In this document: positions 36,939 through 46,450 of the stretch, piece by piece | Layout: every line of letters starts with the position of its first letter | Numbering within the stretch: the first letter of the stretch is position 1 | Position numbers and translations under genes: made by a program | Assembly: GCF_900114285.1 (NCBI RefSeq) | Contig: NZ_FOSN01000001.1 | Location: 124,001-188,000, forward strand | Length of the DNA stretch: 64,000 bases | Source: Methylocapsa palsarum | Lineage (GTDB): Bacteria; Pseudomonadota; Alphaproteobacteria; Rhizobiales; Beijerinckiaceae | Reading direction: 5' to 3' | Notes under the pieces: model-generated | What the model saw: the letters and a program-made list of their open reading frames with translations, nothing else | What the model was told of the DNA's origin: nothing | Database searches by the model: none

Positions 36939-38468
36939 ATGCCGCCCAGAATCCTCATTGTCGACGACGATCCGATCCAGCGCAGCCGTCTCGTCGATCT
37001 CGTCCAGCGGTTTGGCTATTGCGCGGAGGCGCTCGAGGGCGGCGAGGCGGCGGTTCAGCGCCTTTTCGACGCGAACGGGGACGCCGTCGATCTCCTGATT
37101 CTCGATCTCGTCATGCCCGATCTCGACGGTATGGGCGTACTCGGACGAATGCGCGCGCGAGGCCTTGCGGCGCCGACCATCGTTCAGACGGCCAGGGGGT
37201 CGATCGAGGCGGTGGGATCGGCGATGCGCGCCGGCGCCCTTGATTTTCTGGTCAAGCCCGTCGGGCCGGAGCGGCTTCAGATCGCCATCAAGAACGCGCT
37301 TCAGACGGGGGCGCTCGAATCCGAAGTGCGCCGCCTCGACGTTCAGGCGTCGCGGGTTCTCTCTTTCAAGGATCTCGCAGGGGCGAGCGAGGCGATGGAG
37401 CGTGCGGTTCGCCTTGGCGCGCGCGCGGCGAAATCAGACATCCCCGTCCTTCTGGAAGGGGAGGCGGGCGCCGGCAAGGAAATGATCGCCCGCGCCATTC
37501 ATGGCTCATCGGACCGGCGCGGCCGCGCCTTCGTCAAGGTCAATTGCGCAGGACTGGGCGAGGACGACGCCGACACGATCTTGTTCGGAGGCGAGGCGAG
37601 CGCATCAGCTTGCGGAGGGGCGAGACAATCTGGCAAATTTGTCGAGGCGCAGGGCGGCGCGCTCTTTCTCGACGAGATCGGCGAATTGCCGCTTGCGGCT
37701 CAGGCGAGGCTCGTGCGCGCGATTCAGGAAGGCGAGGTCGATCCGGGCGCGGCGCGGCGCAAGGTCAGGATCGACGTCCGGCTGATCTGCGCGACGAGCC
37801 AGAATCTGATCGAGCGGGTGAAGGCGGGCCGCTTCCGCGAGGATCTCTATTACCGTCTCAATATGTTTCCCGTCGGCGTGCCGCCGCTCCGGCAGCGCAA
37901 AGCCGATGTCGCGACGCTCTCCCGCCAGTTCTGCGCGCGTTTTTCCGCCGCCGAGGGTAAGAGAATCCGCGGCCTCGCCGCCGAGGCGCTCGCCCTGCTC
38001 GAGGCCTATGACTGGCCCGGCAACGTCCGGCAGCTGGAAAATGCGCTGTTTCGCGCCGTGGTTCTGGCGGGCGCGGACGAGTTGACCGTCGCTGAGTTTC
38101 CGCAGATCGCCGCCCATGTCCAGGGCTTCGACGTGCGCGTGCCGCCCGCTCCGGCTCCGGCCGCGCTGCAGGCGCCGCGCGAAAAAGAATATGTGCGCGT
38201 CGAAGTCCGCGACCCCAATGTCATGGCGCTGCTCGACGAACGCGGCGACGTGCGCAATCTCGAGTCGCTTGAGGCGGACGCCATAAGATTCGCTCTCGCC
38301 CATTATCGCAACCGGATGTCGGCCGTGGCGCGAAAACTCGGCATCGGGCGCTCGACGCTCTACCGGAAAATGAAGGAGCATGGGTTCGCCGACGCGGCGG
38401 CAGTCGAAAGACTCGCCGCGCCGCCGCCGTTCCAACCGCGCCAGTTGAGGGACAGGCTCAAAATCTAG
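36939..38468 (+). CDS. NtrC-type response regulator lacking the GAFTGA loop
   Basis: A 509-residue protein. The receiver domain (1-120) has the acidic pocket VDDD, phosphoacceptor Asp in LILDLVMPD near residue 55, and Lys in FLVKPVGP. The AAA+ domain (about 140-375) has Walker A EGEAGAGKEMIARAIH, Walker B GGALFLDEIGELPL, and sensor regions ICATSQN and DWPGNVRQLEN. A Fis-type helix-turn-helix ends it (YRNRMSAVARKLGIGRSTLYRKM). The L1 loop, normally GAFTGA and needed to contact sigma-54, is replaced by a sequence around GGEASASACGGA. Sigma-54 activation is therefore unlikely. Divergent from the SDR gene. Confidence 0.9.
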   Translation: MPPRILIVDDDPIQRSRLVDLVQRFGYCAEALEGGEAAVQRLFDANGDAVDLLILDLVMPDLDGMGVLGRMRARGLAAPTIVQTARGSIEAVGSAMRAGALDFLVKPVGPERLQIAIKNALQTGALESEVRRLDVQASRVLSFKDLAGASEAMERAVRLGARAAKSDIPVLLEGEAGAGKEMIARAIHGSSDRRGRAFVKVNCAGLGEDDADTILFGGEASASACGGARQSGKFVEAQGGALFLDEIGELPLAAQARLVRAIQEGEVDPGAARRKVRIDVRLICATSQNLIERVKAGRFREDLYYRLNMFPVGVPPLRQRKADVATLSRQFCARFSAAEGKRIRGLAAEALALLEAYDWPGNVRQLENALFRAVVLAGADELTVAEFPQIAAHVQGFDVRVPPAPAPAALQAPREKEYVRVEVRDPNVMALLDERGDVRNLESLEADAIRFALAHYRNRMSAVARKLGIGRSTLYRKMKEHGFADAAAVERLAAPPPFQPRQLRDRLKI

Positions 38469-38496
38469 CGCAGACGCGCTTTTTCTCTCCGGATTT

Positions 38497-38510
38497 GGTA
38501 AAACTTTACC
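38497..38510. promoter_or_regulatory. Palindrome upstream of the L,D-transpeptidase gene
   Basis: GGTAAAACTTTACC has six-base arms pairing exactly around an AC centre. It lies in the 217-base gap between the regulator and the L,D-transpeptidase and could be an operator or a weak terminator stem. Confidence 0.4.
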
Positions 38511-38685
38511 GGCGGTTCAGAGGGATATGAAACGATCAAAGAGCGCTGCCGGAGACGGGCGCGGCGCGTCTCCCTCTGGCGAGCGGGCCGCGACGGGAAT
38601 TTTCAGGCGGCTGTCGAAATCGATGTTGAAAGCTATATATTCTGGAGCAGGCATGGCGCGAGGAACAAGAGCTAGGGGGCCAAAC

Positions 38686-40494
38686 ATGCGGCGCGCGGCG
38701 GTAAAGTCCACCGGCATCGGAGCCTTTCCGGCGCTGGCGATCCTCGCCGGTCTGGCGGGCTCGCCCTTGCACGCGCAAGAGCAGGGCCACGCCGCGCCTT
38801 CGCCCGAAGTTCAGGACGCCGGCGCCAGGTCGCTGGCGTTCCTGCCGCAGCCTGCGGCCGACGCCGGGCAGGATCTTGAGCCCCGCAAGCCTGATGCCTC
38901 GCTTGAGACCGATCCCTCGCTTGGCCTGCGCGGCGAGGACGCCGGACCGCCAGCGACGGACCCGGCCGTTTCGGCTCCGCCGTCGGCCGCCGCGCCTGTC
39001 GAGGGCGCGGCTCAAACCGCCGAGTCTCCGCCCCTCGCGCCTCTCAATGCGGCCGTGAAGGCCGTGCTTGAGGCGCGCGCCCACGCCTCGCCGCGCCCGG
39101 GCGCGCAGGCGCAGCGCCGCGAACGCGAGGCGGTCGCCGCCTTTTACGCCGCGCGCGGATTCGCCCCGCTCTGGTCGAAGGCTGGCGAACCCAATCCCGA
39201 AGTCAAATCCGCCGTCGCGCGGCTGGAGCGCGCGGGCGACGACGGGCTGAACTTGAAGAATTTCCCGCTGAGCCCGATCCGTCCGGGCGCAAACGAAGAC
39301 GTCGCCGCCGCCGACGTGGCGCTGAGCGACGCCGTCCTCGCCTACGGCCGTCAGGCGAGCGGTTCGCGGATCGAGCCGCGCCTGCTTTCGCCGCTGATCG
39401 GCACGCGCCCGGAGGTCGCCGACCCTTCGCTGATTCTCGCCACCGTTTCGAGCGCCGGGGACGAGGCCGGCGCGGCGCTTTTGAACTTCAATCCGCCGCA
39501 AGAGGGCTATATCGCGCTTCGCCGTAAGCTTGACGAACTCCGCCGCGAACGCGGCCCCTCCGTTCGCGCCCCCGCCATACCGGCCGGGCCTGTCCTGCGC
39601 GTCGGGATGCGCGATCCAAGGGTGCCGCTGATCCGCGCCCGGCTGAGCCTCGACGGCAGAGACGATGTGACGACGGAGGATCTCGTCTACGACCAGCGGG
39701 TCGCCTCGGCGGTCGCCGATTTCCAGAAGGCCAACGGGCTGCCGCCCTCGGGAATGCTGACTCCCCGCACCATCAGCGTTCTGTCCGGCGGCGAGCCGTC
39801 GAGGCTCGAGGCTGAAATCATCGCCAATATGGAGCGATGGCGCTGGATGCCGCGCGATCTGGGCGAGCGCCGGATCGAGGTCAACATCCCCGATTTCGAG
39901 GTTGTAATCATCGACAACGGGCGCGTCGTGCAACGCAACCGGGTCGTCGTCGGCAAGGTCGAGACGCCGACGCCGATCTTCTCCAACACGATGCAGTTCC
40001 TGATCGTCAATCCGGCCTGGAATGTGCCGCAGTCGATCATCAAGAAGGAGATGATCGGCAGGCTCGGCTACCTCAGCCAGCACGGCTATCAGGTCTCGTC
40101 GAACGAAGGCAGGATCACCGTCCGTCAACCGCCGGGAGAACGCAACGCGCTCGGCAAGATCAAATTCATGTTCCCGAATGATTACGCGGTCTATCTGCAC
40201 GACACGCCCTCGCGCGCCTTATTCAGCGAATCAAAGCGGGCGTTCAGCCACGGCTGCGTGCGGGTCGACGAGCCGTTCAGCTTCGCCCAGAGCGTGCTCG
40301 GACCGAAGTGGAGCGAAAGCCGGATCAAGGGGCTGATCGGCGGCAAGGAGCGTTACGTGAACCTGCCGGCTCCTCTGCCGATCCACATCGAATATTTCAC
40401 CGCCTTCGTCGACGCCTCCGGCCGGCTGCAATTGCGCGACGATCTCTATGGCTATTCGCGCCGGGTGAAGGCGGCGCTCGGGCTCGAAGGGTAG
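38686..40494 (+). CDS. Murein L,D-transpeptidase (YcbB/LdtD type), exported
   Basis: A 602-residue protein. The ATG at 38686 follows an AGGGGG site and begins a signal peptide with hydrophobic core and an LHAQ cleavage region near residue 31; an earlier ATG at 38527 lacks this. A disordered Pro/Ala linker, a scaffold domain (about 125-280), a peptidoglycan-binding domain 1 (VLRVGMRDPRVPLIRARL and VADFQKANGLPPSGML), and a YkuD catalytic domain follow. Catalytic residues are in the block from HDTPSR to SHGCVRV, with Cys near residue 522. It would form 3-3 crosslinks in peptidoglycan. Confidence 0.92.
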   Translation: MRRAAVKSTGIGAFPALAILAGLAGSPLHAQEQGHAAPSPEVQDAGARSLAFLPQPAADAGQDLEPRKPDASLETDPSLGLRGEDAGPPATDPAVSAPPSAAAPVEGAAQTAESPPLAPLNAAVKAVLEARAHASPRPGAQAQRREREAVAAFYAARGFAPLWSKAGEPNPEVKSAVARLERAGDDGLNLKNFPLSPIRPGANEDVAAADVALSDAVLAYGRQASGSRIEPRLLSPLIGTRPEVADPSLILATVSSAGDEAGAALLNFNPPQEGYIALRRKLDELRRERGPSVRAPAIPAGPVLRVGMRDPRVPLIRARLSLDGRDDVTTEDLVYDQRVASAVADFQKANGLPPSGMLTPRTISVLSGGEPSRLEAEIIANMERWRWMPRDLGERRIEVNIPDFEVVIIDNGRVVQRNRVVVGKVETPTPIFSNTMQFLIVNPAWNVPQSIIKKEMIGRLGYLSQHGYQVSSNEGRITVRQPPGERNALGKIKFMFPNDYAVYLHDTPSRALFSESKRAFSHGCVRVDEPFSFAQSVLGPKWSESRIKGLIGGKERYVNLPAPLPIHIEYFTAFVDASGRLQLRDDLYGYSRRVKAALGLEG

Positions 40495-40498
40495 GGGC

Positions 40499-40744
40499 CT
40501 ACAGGATCGCGTCCGCCGAGCCCGCCGCCGCGAACGCAAGCACCACAATCCACGGCGGCGTCTTTCAAACCGTCAGCAGCAGGAAACCCGCCAGCGCGAG
40601 AGCGAAATCGCGCGGGTTCAACACGGCGTTGGTCCAGACCGGAAGGTCGAGCGCCGCGCCCAGAATGCCGACGACGGCGGAATTGGCGGCGCGGATCGCA
40701 GTCCAGAACGGCAGAAATCGCTTTATAATCAAAGGCTTGGGCAT
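40499..40744 (-). pseudogene. Remnant of chromate transporter (ChrA) C-terminus
   Basis: Reading leftwards from about 40744, the frame gives RFLPFWTAIRAANSAVVGIL, then PVWTNAVLNPRDFALAL and LLLTV, an in-frame TGA (40565-40567), then KTPPWIVVL and a final TAG. This matches the end of ChrA-family chromate transporters, which carry LPFW, A-A-V-V-G-(I/L)-L, P-V-W-T and W-K-x-P-P-W in this order; the TGA sits exactly where W is expected (TGG to TGA). The rest of the gene is absent and the break coincides with palindromic element R9. Non-functional. Confidence 0.75.
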
Positions 40745-40790
40745 AGTCTTGTCGATTAGATTGATTCAATCCGATCGGAATATGCTCTAG
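40742..40790. repeat. Palindromic repeat element R9 (stem type A, inverted)
   Basis: On the minus strand: TAGAGCATATTCCGATC, GGATTGAATCAATC, then TAATCGACAAGA. Its TAG is the stop codon of leftward parB. The far arm is incomplete and abuts the ChrA remnant. Confidence 0.9.
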
Positions 40791-41674
40791 CTGCGCAGAA
40801 CCCGAACGAGGCCGTCGAGCTGCTCGAGGCTTTTGTAGGAGATCCGCACGTCGCCGCTTTCGCCTTTGTGAGCGATGGAGACCTTCAGCCCCAGCGCCTG
40901 GGAGAGTTCGCGCTCCAGGGCGCGCGTATCGGCGTCCTTGGCGGGTTTGACGCTTTGTTTCCGCGGCGAGTCTTCGTTGCGGCTCGCGTTTTCGTCCTGG
41001 ATGATCCGCTCGATGTCGCGGACGCTCAGACCTTCGTTGACGATCCGCGCGGCGAGCGCTTCGGCGTTGGGCGCGGTCAGCAGCGCCCGCGCGTGACCGG
41101 CGGAGATCGCCCCCTCGCCAAGCAGGCGCTTGGCGCTCTCGGGCAAATTCAGCAGCCGAAGCGTATTGGCGACATGGCTCCGGCTTTTTCCGATGACTTT
41201 GGCGAGGTCGGTCTGCGTGTAGCCGAAATCAGCGGCAAGGCGCTCATAGCCGGCCGCCTCCTCAAGCGCGTTGAGATCGCTGCGCTGGACGTTTTCAATG
41301 ATCGCGAGTTCGAGGGCCTGCCGGTCATCGGCCTCGATCGCGATGATCGGAACCTCGTGCAGACCCGCCCGTTGCGCCGCCCGCCAGCGCCGCTCTCCCG
41401 CGATGATCTCGAAGGCGTCGGGGACATGCGGCGCCGCGCGGGCGAGGATGGGTTGGATGACGCCTTTTTCCCGGATCGAGGCGGCGAGGTCGTCCAGCTC
41501 GGATTCGTCGAAAGTTTTTCGCGGATTTCGCGGATTGGTCCGCAGAAACTCGATCGGAACTTTCTGCGGGCTCGCCGGACGCGCAAGCGCGGCCTGGGCG
41601 TCGCGGCTTTCCCCGATCAGGGCCGCGAGGCCTCGGCCGAGCCGGGGGCGTGCGTCGTCTGCTGTTTTGGCCAT
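40787..41674 (-). CDS. parB: Chromosome partitioning protein ParB
   Basis: A 295-residue ParB CTPase clamp. It starts with RPRLGRGLAALIGE, then the CTP-binding boxes around NPRNPRKTF, GVIQPILAR, the arginine patch GERRWRA (about residues 94-100) and ENVQRSDLNALEEA. A central helix-turn-helix (YTQTDLAKVIGKSRSHVANTL) recognises parS, and a C-terminal dimerisation domain ends at VRVLRS. It starts one base after the parA stop. The stop codon is provided by element R9. Two parS-like sites lie within 4.3 kb. Confidence 0.96.
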   Translation of the reverse strand: MAKTADDARPRLGRGLAALIGESRDAQAALARPASPQKVPIEFLRTNPRNPRKTFDESELDDLAASIREKGVIQPILARAAPHVPDAFEIIAGERRWRAAQRAGLHEVPIIAIEADDRQALELAIIENVQRSDLNALEEAAGYERLAADFGYTQTDLAKVIGKSRSHVANTLRLLNLPESAKRLLGEGAISAGHARALLTAPNAEALAARIVNEGLSVRDIERIIQDENASRNEDSPRKQSVKPAKDADTRALERELSQALGLKVSIAHKGESGDVRISYKSLEQLDGLVRVLRS

Positions 41675-41675
41675 G

Positions 41676-42497
41676 TCATTCGCTCAGGACAGGATCGGCG
41701 ATACGGTAGCGGCGTTCGCGCTGGATCACTTCGGACGCCAGTTTGAGATAGGCCTGGCTGCCGCTGCATTTCAGATCATAGAGCAGGACCGGCTTGCCAT
41801 GTGAGGGGGCTTCCGAGACCCGCACGTTGCGGGGGATGACGGTGTCGTAGACCTTGTCGCCCATGAAGGCGCGAACATCGGCGACGACCTGCCCCGCGAG
41901 GCTGTTTCGCTGATCGAACATGGTGAGGACAATACCATGGATGGACAAAGCGGGATTCAGCGTTCTGCGGATTTCCTCGACTGTGCTGAGGAGCTGCGAC
42001 AGACCCTCAAGGGCGAAAAATTCGCATTGCAGGGGGACGAGGACGCTATGCGCGGCCGCCATCGCGTTCATGGTGAGCAGATTGAGCGACGGCGGGCAAT
42101 CGATCAGAACATAGGTGAAGGCTTGAGGCTCCGAAGCATCGCTGGCCTCCGCCACGAGACCTTCGAGAGCGCTTTTCAGCGCGTAGGCGCGGTCGCGACG
42201 CGACGCGATTTCGAGTTCCACGCCGAGAAGATCGAGGGTCGACGGGGCGATCGAGAGACGCGGGACCGCCGTCGGCTGGATCACGGAGGCAAGCGCCTTT
42301 TCGCCCAGCAGCACATCATAGGTCGAGAAGCGGCGCGCGTGGCGGTCGACTCCGAGGCCCGTCGATGCGTTTCCCTGCGGGTCGAGGTCGAGGATGAGAA
42401 CGTTTTCGCCGATCGCGGCGAGGGCGGTGCCGAGATTGATCGCCGTCGTCGTCTTGCCTACGCCGCCTTTCTGATTCGCGATCGCAAGAACGCGCAT
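41676..42497 (-). CDS. parA: Chromosome partitioning ATPase ParA
   Basis: A 273-residue deviant-Walker ATPase. Walker A KGGVGKTTTAINLG is at residues 10-23 with the signature lysine, LILDLDPQGNASTGLG is motif A', and YVLIDCPPSLNLLTMNA is Walker B. It forms a DNA-bound gradient that pulls ParB-parS complexes. parA-parB follows rsmG in the usual mnmE-mnmG-rsmG-parA-parB order. Confidence 0.96.
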   Translation of the reverse strand: MRVLAIANQKGGVGKTTTAINLGTALAAIGENVLILDLDPQGNASTGLGVDRHARRFSTYDVLLGEKALASVIQPTAVPRLSIAPSTLDLLGVELEIASRRDRAYALKSALEGLVAEASDASEPQAFTYVLIDCPPSLNLLTMNAMAAAHSVLVPLQCEFFALEGLSQLLSTVEEIRRTLNPALSIHGIVLTMFDQRNSLAGQVVADVRAFMGDKVYDTVIPRNVRVSEAPSHGKPVLLYDLKCSGSQAYLKLASEVIQRERRYRIADPVLSE

Positions 42498-42540
42498 GGC
42501 GGCTTATACCCCTCTAGCGTAGACGCTGCCTAACGGCCAA

Positions 42541-43206
42541 TCAAGCCGTCGGCGATGGACCCTGGCGGCGCCGAACAATGACAAGGCGCGCGCTGGACAA
42601 GGTTTGACTCGGCAGCGTCGAGATTTCATACCTAGCCGTCGCCGCCGGGTCGGTCAATTCTGACTCGGCGTTTTCCCCTTTTGAAAACACCCCGACGGCC
42701 CCGGATTCGATCAATTTGGCCGAATAGTTCAGAAGAATCGGAAGGGCCGCAAGGGCGCGCGCGCTGACGGCGTCCACGGGCCGCCGGAAGTCGGGAAGAA
42801 TGTCTTCGATCCGGCCGCAATGGATCTGCGCCCTGGCGCCTGTTTCACGTGAAACATCGCGAAGAAAAGCGCATTTGCGTTGATCCGATTCGATCAGGTG
42901 CACTTCTGCGTCCTTATCGTCGGCGTAGCGGATCGCGGTGACGAGACCCGGGAATCCCGCTCCCGACCCGAGGTCGACCCATCGTCTTGCCCAAGGCGCC
43001 GCATCCGAAACCTGCAGGGAATCGGCGAAATGGCGAATCCAGAGATCGTCGATGGCGCCTGGGCCGACGAGATTCACGGCCCGCCGCCATTTTTTTAGCA
43101 AATCCGCGTAGATCGACAGCCGCCGCAGCGTGTCTGGCGAGGCTTCAGCAAGTATGGGATGCGCTATTTCGCCCTGGCGCTCGCCCGAGCCCGCTGTCGT
43201 CCTCAT
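42541..43206 (-). CDS. rsmG: 16S rRNA (guanine527-N7)-methyltransferase
   Basis: A 221-residue Rossmann methyltransferase. The SAM-binding motif I is [14 protein letters not shown] (near 75-88), preceded by the GidB-typical [10 protein letters not shown] and [10 protein letters not shown]-like region ([10 protein letters not shown]). [11 protein letters not shown] is the later conserved motif. Codons for VSRET at about residues 118-122 contain a perfect parS site. The mnmG stop overlaps the rsmG start by four bases. Confidence 0.95.
   Translation of the reverse strand: MRTTAGSGERQGEIAHPILAEASPDTLRRLSIYADLLKKWRRAVNLVGPGAIDDLWIRHFADSLQVSDAAPWARRWVDLGSGAGFPGLVTAIRYADDKDAEVHLIESDQRKCAFLRDVSRETGARAQIHCGRIEDILPDFRRPVDAVSARALAALPILLNYSAKLIESGAVGVFSKGENAESELTDPAATARYEISTLPSQTLSSARLVIVRRRQGPSPTA
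42841..42856. promoter_or_regulatory. parS: parS centromere site (perfect palindrome) inside rsmG
   Basis: TGTTTCACGTGAAACA is the canonical 16-base bacterial parS consensus recognised by ParB. It lies in the rsmG coding sequence, 1.2 kb from parB and about 33 kb from the putative origin. Confidence 0.93.
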
Positions 43207-45065
43207 TTTGAGCCTTCGCGCCGGACTTTCGACGCCAGCAATGTCAGGGCGGCCGGCGTCATGCCCTCGATGCGGCTCGCGCGCCCCATGGTTTCGGGCC
43301 GGATCAGTTCGAGGCGGGCGCGGATCTCGTTGGACAGGCCTTTGAGCAGCCCGTAATCGAGAGTGTCTGGAATGGCGAGGGCCTCATCGCGCCGGAAGGA
43401 TTCGATGTCTCTTGTCTGACGTTCCAGATAGACCGCGTATTTTGCGTCGATTTCGATTTGCGTCGCGGCGTTTTGGCTCAACCCGCCTAATTCCGGCCAA
43501 ATCCCGCTTAGCGAGGAGATCGTGACCTCCGGCAGGGCAAGAATTTCGAAAGCTGTGCGCCGCACCCCGTCCTGATTGATCTTCAAGCCCTGTCGCGCCG
43601 CCTCGTTGGGGCTGAGACTGAGCCCGTCAAGCAGGCGCTTTGCGTCGGCGAGATCCCGCGCTTTGGTTTCGAAGGCGCTCCGGCGCGCGGTTCCGACACA
43701 GCCGAGCGCAATGGCGCGGCCGGTAAGCCGCTGATCCGCATTGTCCGCGCGCAATGAGAGCCGGTATTCGGCCCGGGACGTGAACATGCGATAGGGCTCG
43801 CTCACGCCTCGCGTGATCAGATCGTCGATCATCACCCCGATGTAGGACGTCGCCCGCTCGAAATGCACTGGAGAGACGCTACCGGCCAGGGCCGCGGCGT
43901 TCAATCCCGCGGCGAGACCCTGCGCCGCGGCTTCCTCGTATCCTGTGGTGCCGTTAATCTGGCCCGCAAGAAAAAGCCCCGGAAGCCTTTTACTTTCAAG
44001 GCTCGCCTTCAATCCGCGCGGGTCGAGAAAATCATATTCGATCGCATAGCCCGCCTGGAGGACCGCCACATGGGAAAGACCCGGAATTGTGCGCAGGAAA
44101 CGGTCCTGGACGTCTTCGGGCAGCGAGGTCGAAATCCCGTTGGGATAAATGGTGGACGTGTCGAGCCCTTCCGGCTCCAGAAAAATCTGGTGCGACTGAC
44201 GGTCCCTGAAGCGCACGACCTTGTCCTCGATCGAGGGGCAGTAGCGCGGCCCGCGTCCAGCGATCGCGCCGGAATAGACCGGCGAACGCGAAAGATTCTC
44301 CAGGATGAGAGCGTGGCCTTCGGACGTCGTCTGGGTGATGAAGCAATCAATCTGAGGCGAGGTGATGGATTTCGTCAAAAAGGAAAATGGCTCCGGCTCA
44401 TCGTCGCCGCTCTGGCGTTCGAGGCCAGACCAGTCGATCGTCCGTCCGTCGAGGCGCGGCGGCGTCCCGGTCTTGAGACGAAGCGTTTCGAATCCCATTC
44501 CGCGCAACCTCGCGGCGAGGAGATTAGAGGGATTTTCTCCAATTCTGCCCGCCGCAAACGTGCGGGATCCGATGTGGATCATGCCGTCCAGGAAGGTTCC
44601 TGTGGTCAGGACCACCGACCGGCAGGTGATTTCTCTCCCCTCGGCGGTCAGGAGTCCGGTTACGGCGCCGTTCCGGACGATCAGATCGGCCGCCTCGCCC
44701 TGGATTACCTCCAGATTCCTGACGGCATGGATTTCAGCCTGCATGGCCTGCCTGTAAAGGCTGCGGTCCGTCTGGGCGCGCGGGCCGCGCACGGCTGGCC
44801 CTTTCGCGCGGTTCAGCACTCGGAACTGAATGCCGGCGGCGTCCGCGACACGGGCCATCAGACCGTCGAAAGCGTCAATCTCACGGACGAGATGGCCTTT
44901 TCCGAGGCCTCCGATCGCCGGATTGCACGACATGGTTCCGATGGAGTGAGGCCATTGAGTGACGAGCGCCGTGCGGGCTCCCATCCGCGCCGCCGCGGCG
45001 GCGGCTTCGCAGCCGGCATGTCCGCCGCCCACGACGACGACGTCATAGTTGTCCGCCCGGATCAT
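43203..45065 (-). CDS. mnmG: tRNA uridine-5-carboxymethylaminomethyl modification enzyme MnmG (GidA)
   Basis: A 620-residue FAD protein that with MnmE modifies wobble U34 of several tRNAs. N-terminal dinucleotide motif [16 protein letters not shown], then [45 protein letters not shown] and [13 protein letters not shown], all family hallmarks; [17 protein letters not shown] follows near residue 370. ATG 45065 is chosen with a GGGA site. The open frame reaches ATG 45116, which overlaps the mnmE stop (TAATG), so translational coupling and a 17-residue longer form containing parS codons are possible. Confidence 0.94.
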   Translation of the reverse strand: MIRADNYDVVVVGGGHAGCEAAAAAARMGARTALVTQWPHSIGTMSCNPAIGGLGKGHLVREIDAFDGLMARVADAAGIQFRVLNRAKGPAVRGPRAQTDRSLYRQAMQAEIHAVRNLEVIQGEAADLIVRNGAVTGLLTAEGREITCRSVVLTTGTFLDGMIHIGSRTFAAGRIGENPSNLLAARLRGMGFETLRLKTGTPPRLDGRTIDWSGLERQSGDDEPEPFSFLTKSITSPQIDCFITQTTSEGHALILENLSRSPVYSGAIAGRGPRYCPSIEDKVVRFRDRQSHQIFLEPEGLDTSTIYPNGISTSLPEDVQDRFLRTIPGLSHVAVLQAGYAIEYDFLDPRGLKASLESKRLPGLFLAGQINGTTGYEEAAAQGLAAGLNAAALAGSVSPVHFERATSYIGVMIDDLITRGVSEPYRMFTSRAEYRLSLRADNADQRLTGRAIALGCVGTARRSAFETKARDLADAKRLLDGLSLSPNEAARQGLKINQDGVRRTAFEILALPEVTISSLSGIWPELGGLSQNAATQIEIDAKYAVYLERQTRDIESFRRDEALAIPDTLDYGLLKGLSNEIRARLELIRPETMGRASRIEGMTPAALTLLASKVRREGSK

Positions 45066-45086
45066 GGCGTCGTTCCCGAACAAAAG

Positions 45087-45102
45087 CGTTTCACGTGAAA
45101 CA
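45087..45102. promoter_or_regulatory. parS: Second parS site (one mismatch) at the mnmE/mnmG junction
   Basis: CGTTTCACGTGAAACA differs from the parS consensus only at the first base. It lies just upstream of the preferred mnmG start, 2.2 kb from the site in rsmG. Confidence 0.85.
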
Positions 45103-45115
45103 GAAGCGCGCGGCA

Positions 45116-46450
45116 TTATTTGCCGATGCAGAAGCGTGAAAAGATTTCCCCAAGGATATCTTCCACGTCGACCGCTCCCGTCAATCTTTGCAGGCAAAAC
45201 AGGGCGGACCGCAAGTCCTCGGCGCGAAGTTCGACGGGCGCGGCGGAATTCCGGACGATGCGCTCCAGAGCCTGCGCCGCATCTTCGAACGCCTTGCGGT
45301 GCCGCGCCTTTGTGATGATTCCTGCGCGTCCGTCGCCGGTCTTGTCCACTGCGAAACGGCCGATACGCTTAATCAAAGAGTCGAGATTGCGCCCCGACCG
45401 CGCGCTGATCTCCATCGGGGCCGCGTTGAACGTCTCCTCGCCCGTCGTCGCAAGGGCGTGATCGCGCTTCGTTAATAAAGACCAGACCGGCCCTTCCCCG
45501 AGGTCCGGAAAAGGCTCCGCCTCGCCGGCCTCGGTCAGCCAGAGCACCAGATCCGCGGATCGCGCCTTTTCGCGCGCCCGAGCCATGCCGATCCTCTCGA
45601 TTTCATCGCCGCTCTCGCGCAGGCCCGCCGTGTCGATCAAGGTGACCGCGCAGCCGTCAAGATCGAGATGAACCTCCAGCGCGTCGCGGGTGGTGCCGGC
45701 GTGCGCGGAGACGATCGCCACGTCGCGCCGGGCGAGCGCATTGAGCAGCGTCGATTTGCCGGCGTTGGGAGGCCCCGCGATGACAATGGTCAGCCCTTCC
45801 CGGATCATTTCCCCCGCCCGGCTGAAACGCAGCTCGTTTCGGAGGTCAACAAGCACCGGCCGAACAAGCTCGGCGATGTCCGCGCCAGCCGAGTCCGTGA
45901 CGTCGCCTTCATCGGAGAAGTCGATCTCGGCTTCCATCAAAGCCGCCGCCTCCAAGAGGGTCGCGCGCCAGATGGCCGTCCTTTCTCCCAGCACGCCTTG
46001 GGTCTGGCGGAAAGCCTGCCGGCGCTGCCATTCCGTTTCGGCGTCGATGATGTCGGCGATTCCTTCGGCCTGGCCGAGGTCCATCTTGCCGTTCAAAAGC
46101 GCGCGACGGGTGAATTCCCCTGGCTCCGCAGGACGTGCGTCAGCGAACGATCCCAGCGCCTCAAACAGGGCGTTGAGGACAGCTCTGCCGCCGTGTACGT
46201 GAAATTCCGCGTAATCCTCGCCGGTGAAGCTGCGCGGGGCCGGAAAAAACAACAGGAGCCCTTTGTCGATCGCCTCTCCAGTGGCGGGATCAGACAGGGC
46301 CGCGAGCTTGGCCGTCCGCTGCTGCGGAATCGCTCCCGCGACGGCCTCAAGCATGGCGCGGGTTCGCGGGCCGGAGAGGCGCACGATCGCGATGGCGGCG
46401 CGGCCCGCGCCGGAGGCGGCGGCATAGATGGTCTGATGAGGCGCGCTTAT
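45116..46450 (-). CDS. mnmE: tRNA modification GTPase MnmE (apparent ATA start)
   Basis: A 444-residue MnmE if read from 46450. The family N-terminus (T-I-Y-A-A-A-S-G[13 protein letters not shown]) is encoded in frame, but the codon at its natural start is ATA (46448-46450), seven bases after GAGGA. No ATG, GTG or TTG lies between there and the upstream in-frame TAA at 46499-46501; the first canonical start is GTG at 46384, which would remove 22 conserved residues. The G domain has [29 protein letters not shown] and TKRD, and the C-terminus ends with the catalytic FCIGK. Confidence 0.9.
   Translation of the reverse strand: MSAPHQTIYAAASGAGRAAIAIVRLSGPRTRAMLEAVAGAIPQQRTAKLAALSDPATGEAIDKGLLLFFPAPRSFTGEDYAEFHVHGGRAVLNALFEALGSFADARPAEPGEFTRRALLNGKMDLGQAEGIADIIDAETEWQRRQAFRQTQGVLGERTAIWRATLLEAAALMEAEIDFSDEGDVTDSAGADIAELVRPVLVDLRNELRFSRAGEMIREGLTIVIAGPPNAGKSTLLNALARRDVAIVSAHAGTTRDALEVHLDLDGCAVTLIDTAGLRESGDEIERIGMARAREKARSADLVLWLTEAGEAEPFPDLGEGPVWSLLTKRDHALATTGEETFNAAPMEISARSGRNLDSLIKRIGRFAVDKTGDGRAGIITKARHRKAFEDAAQALERIVRNSAAPVELRAEDLRSALFCLQRLTGAVDVEDILGEIFSRFCIGK

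Noticed and set aside
40452-40769. Leftward 105-codon frame between the L,D-transpeptidase and parB
   Set aside because: Wrong frame; the ChrA remnant is in a different frame of the same strand.
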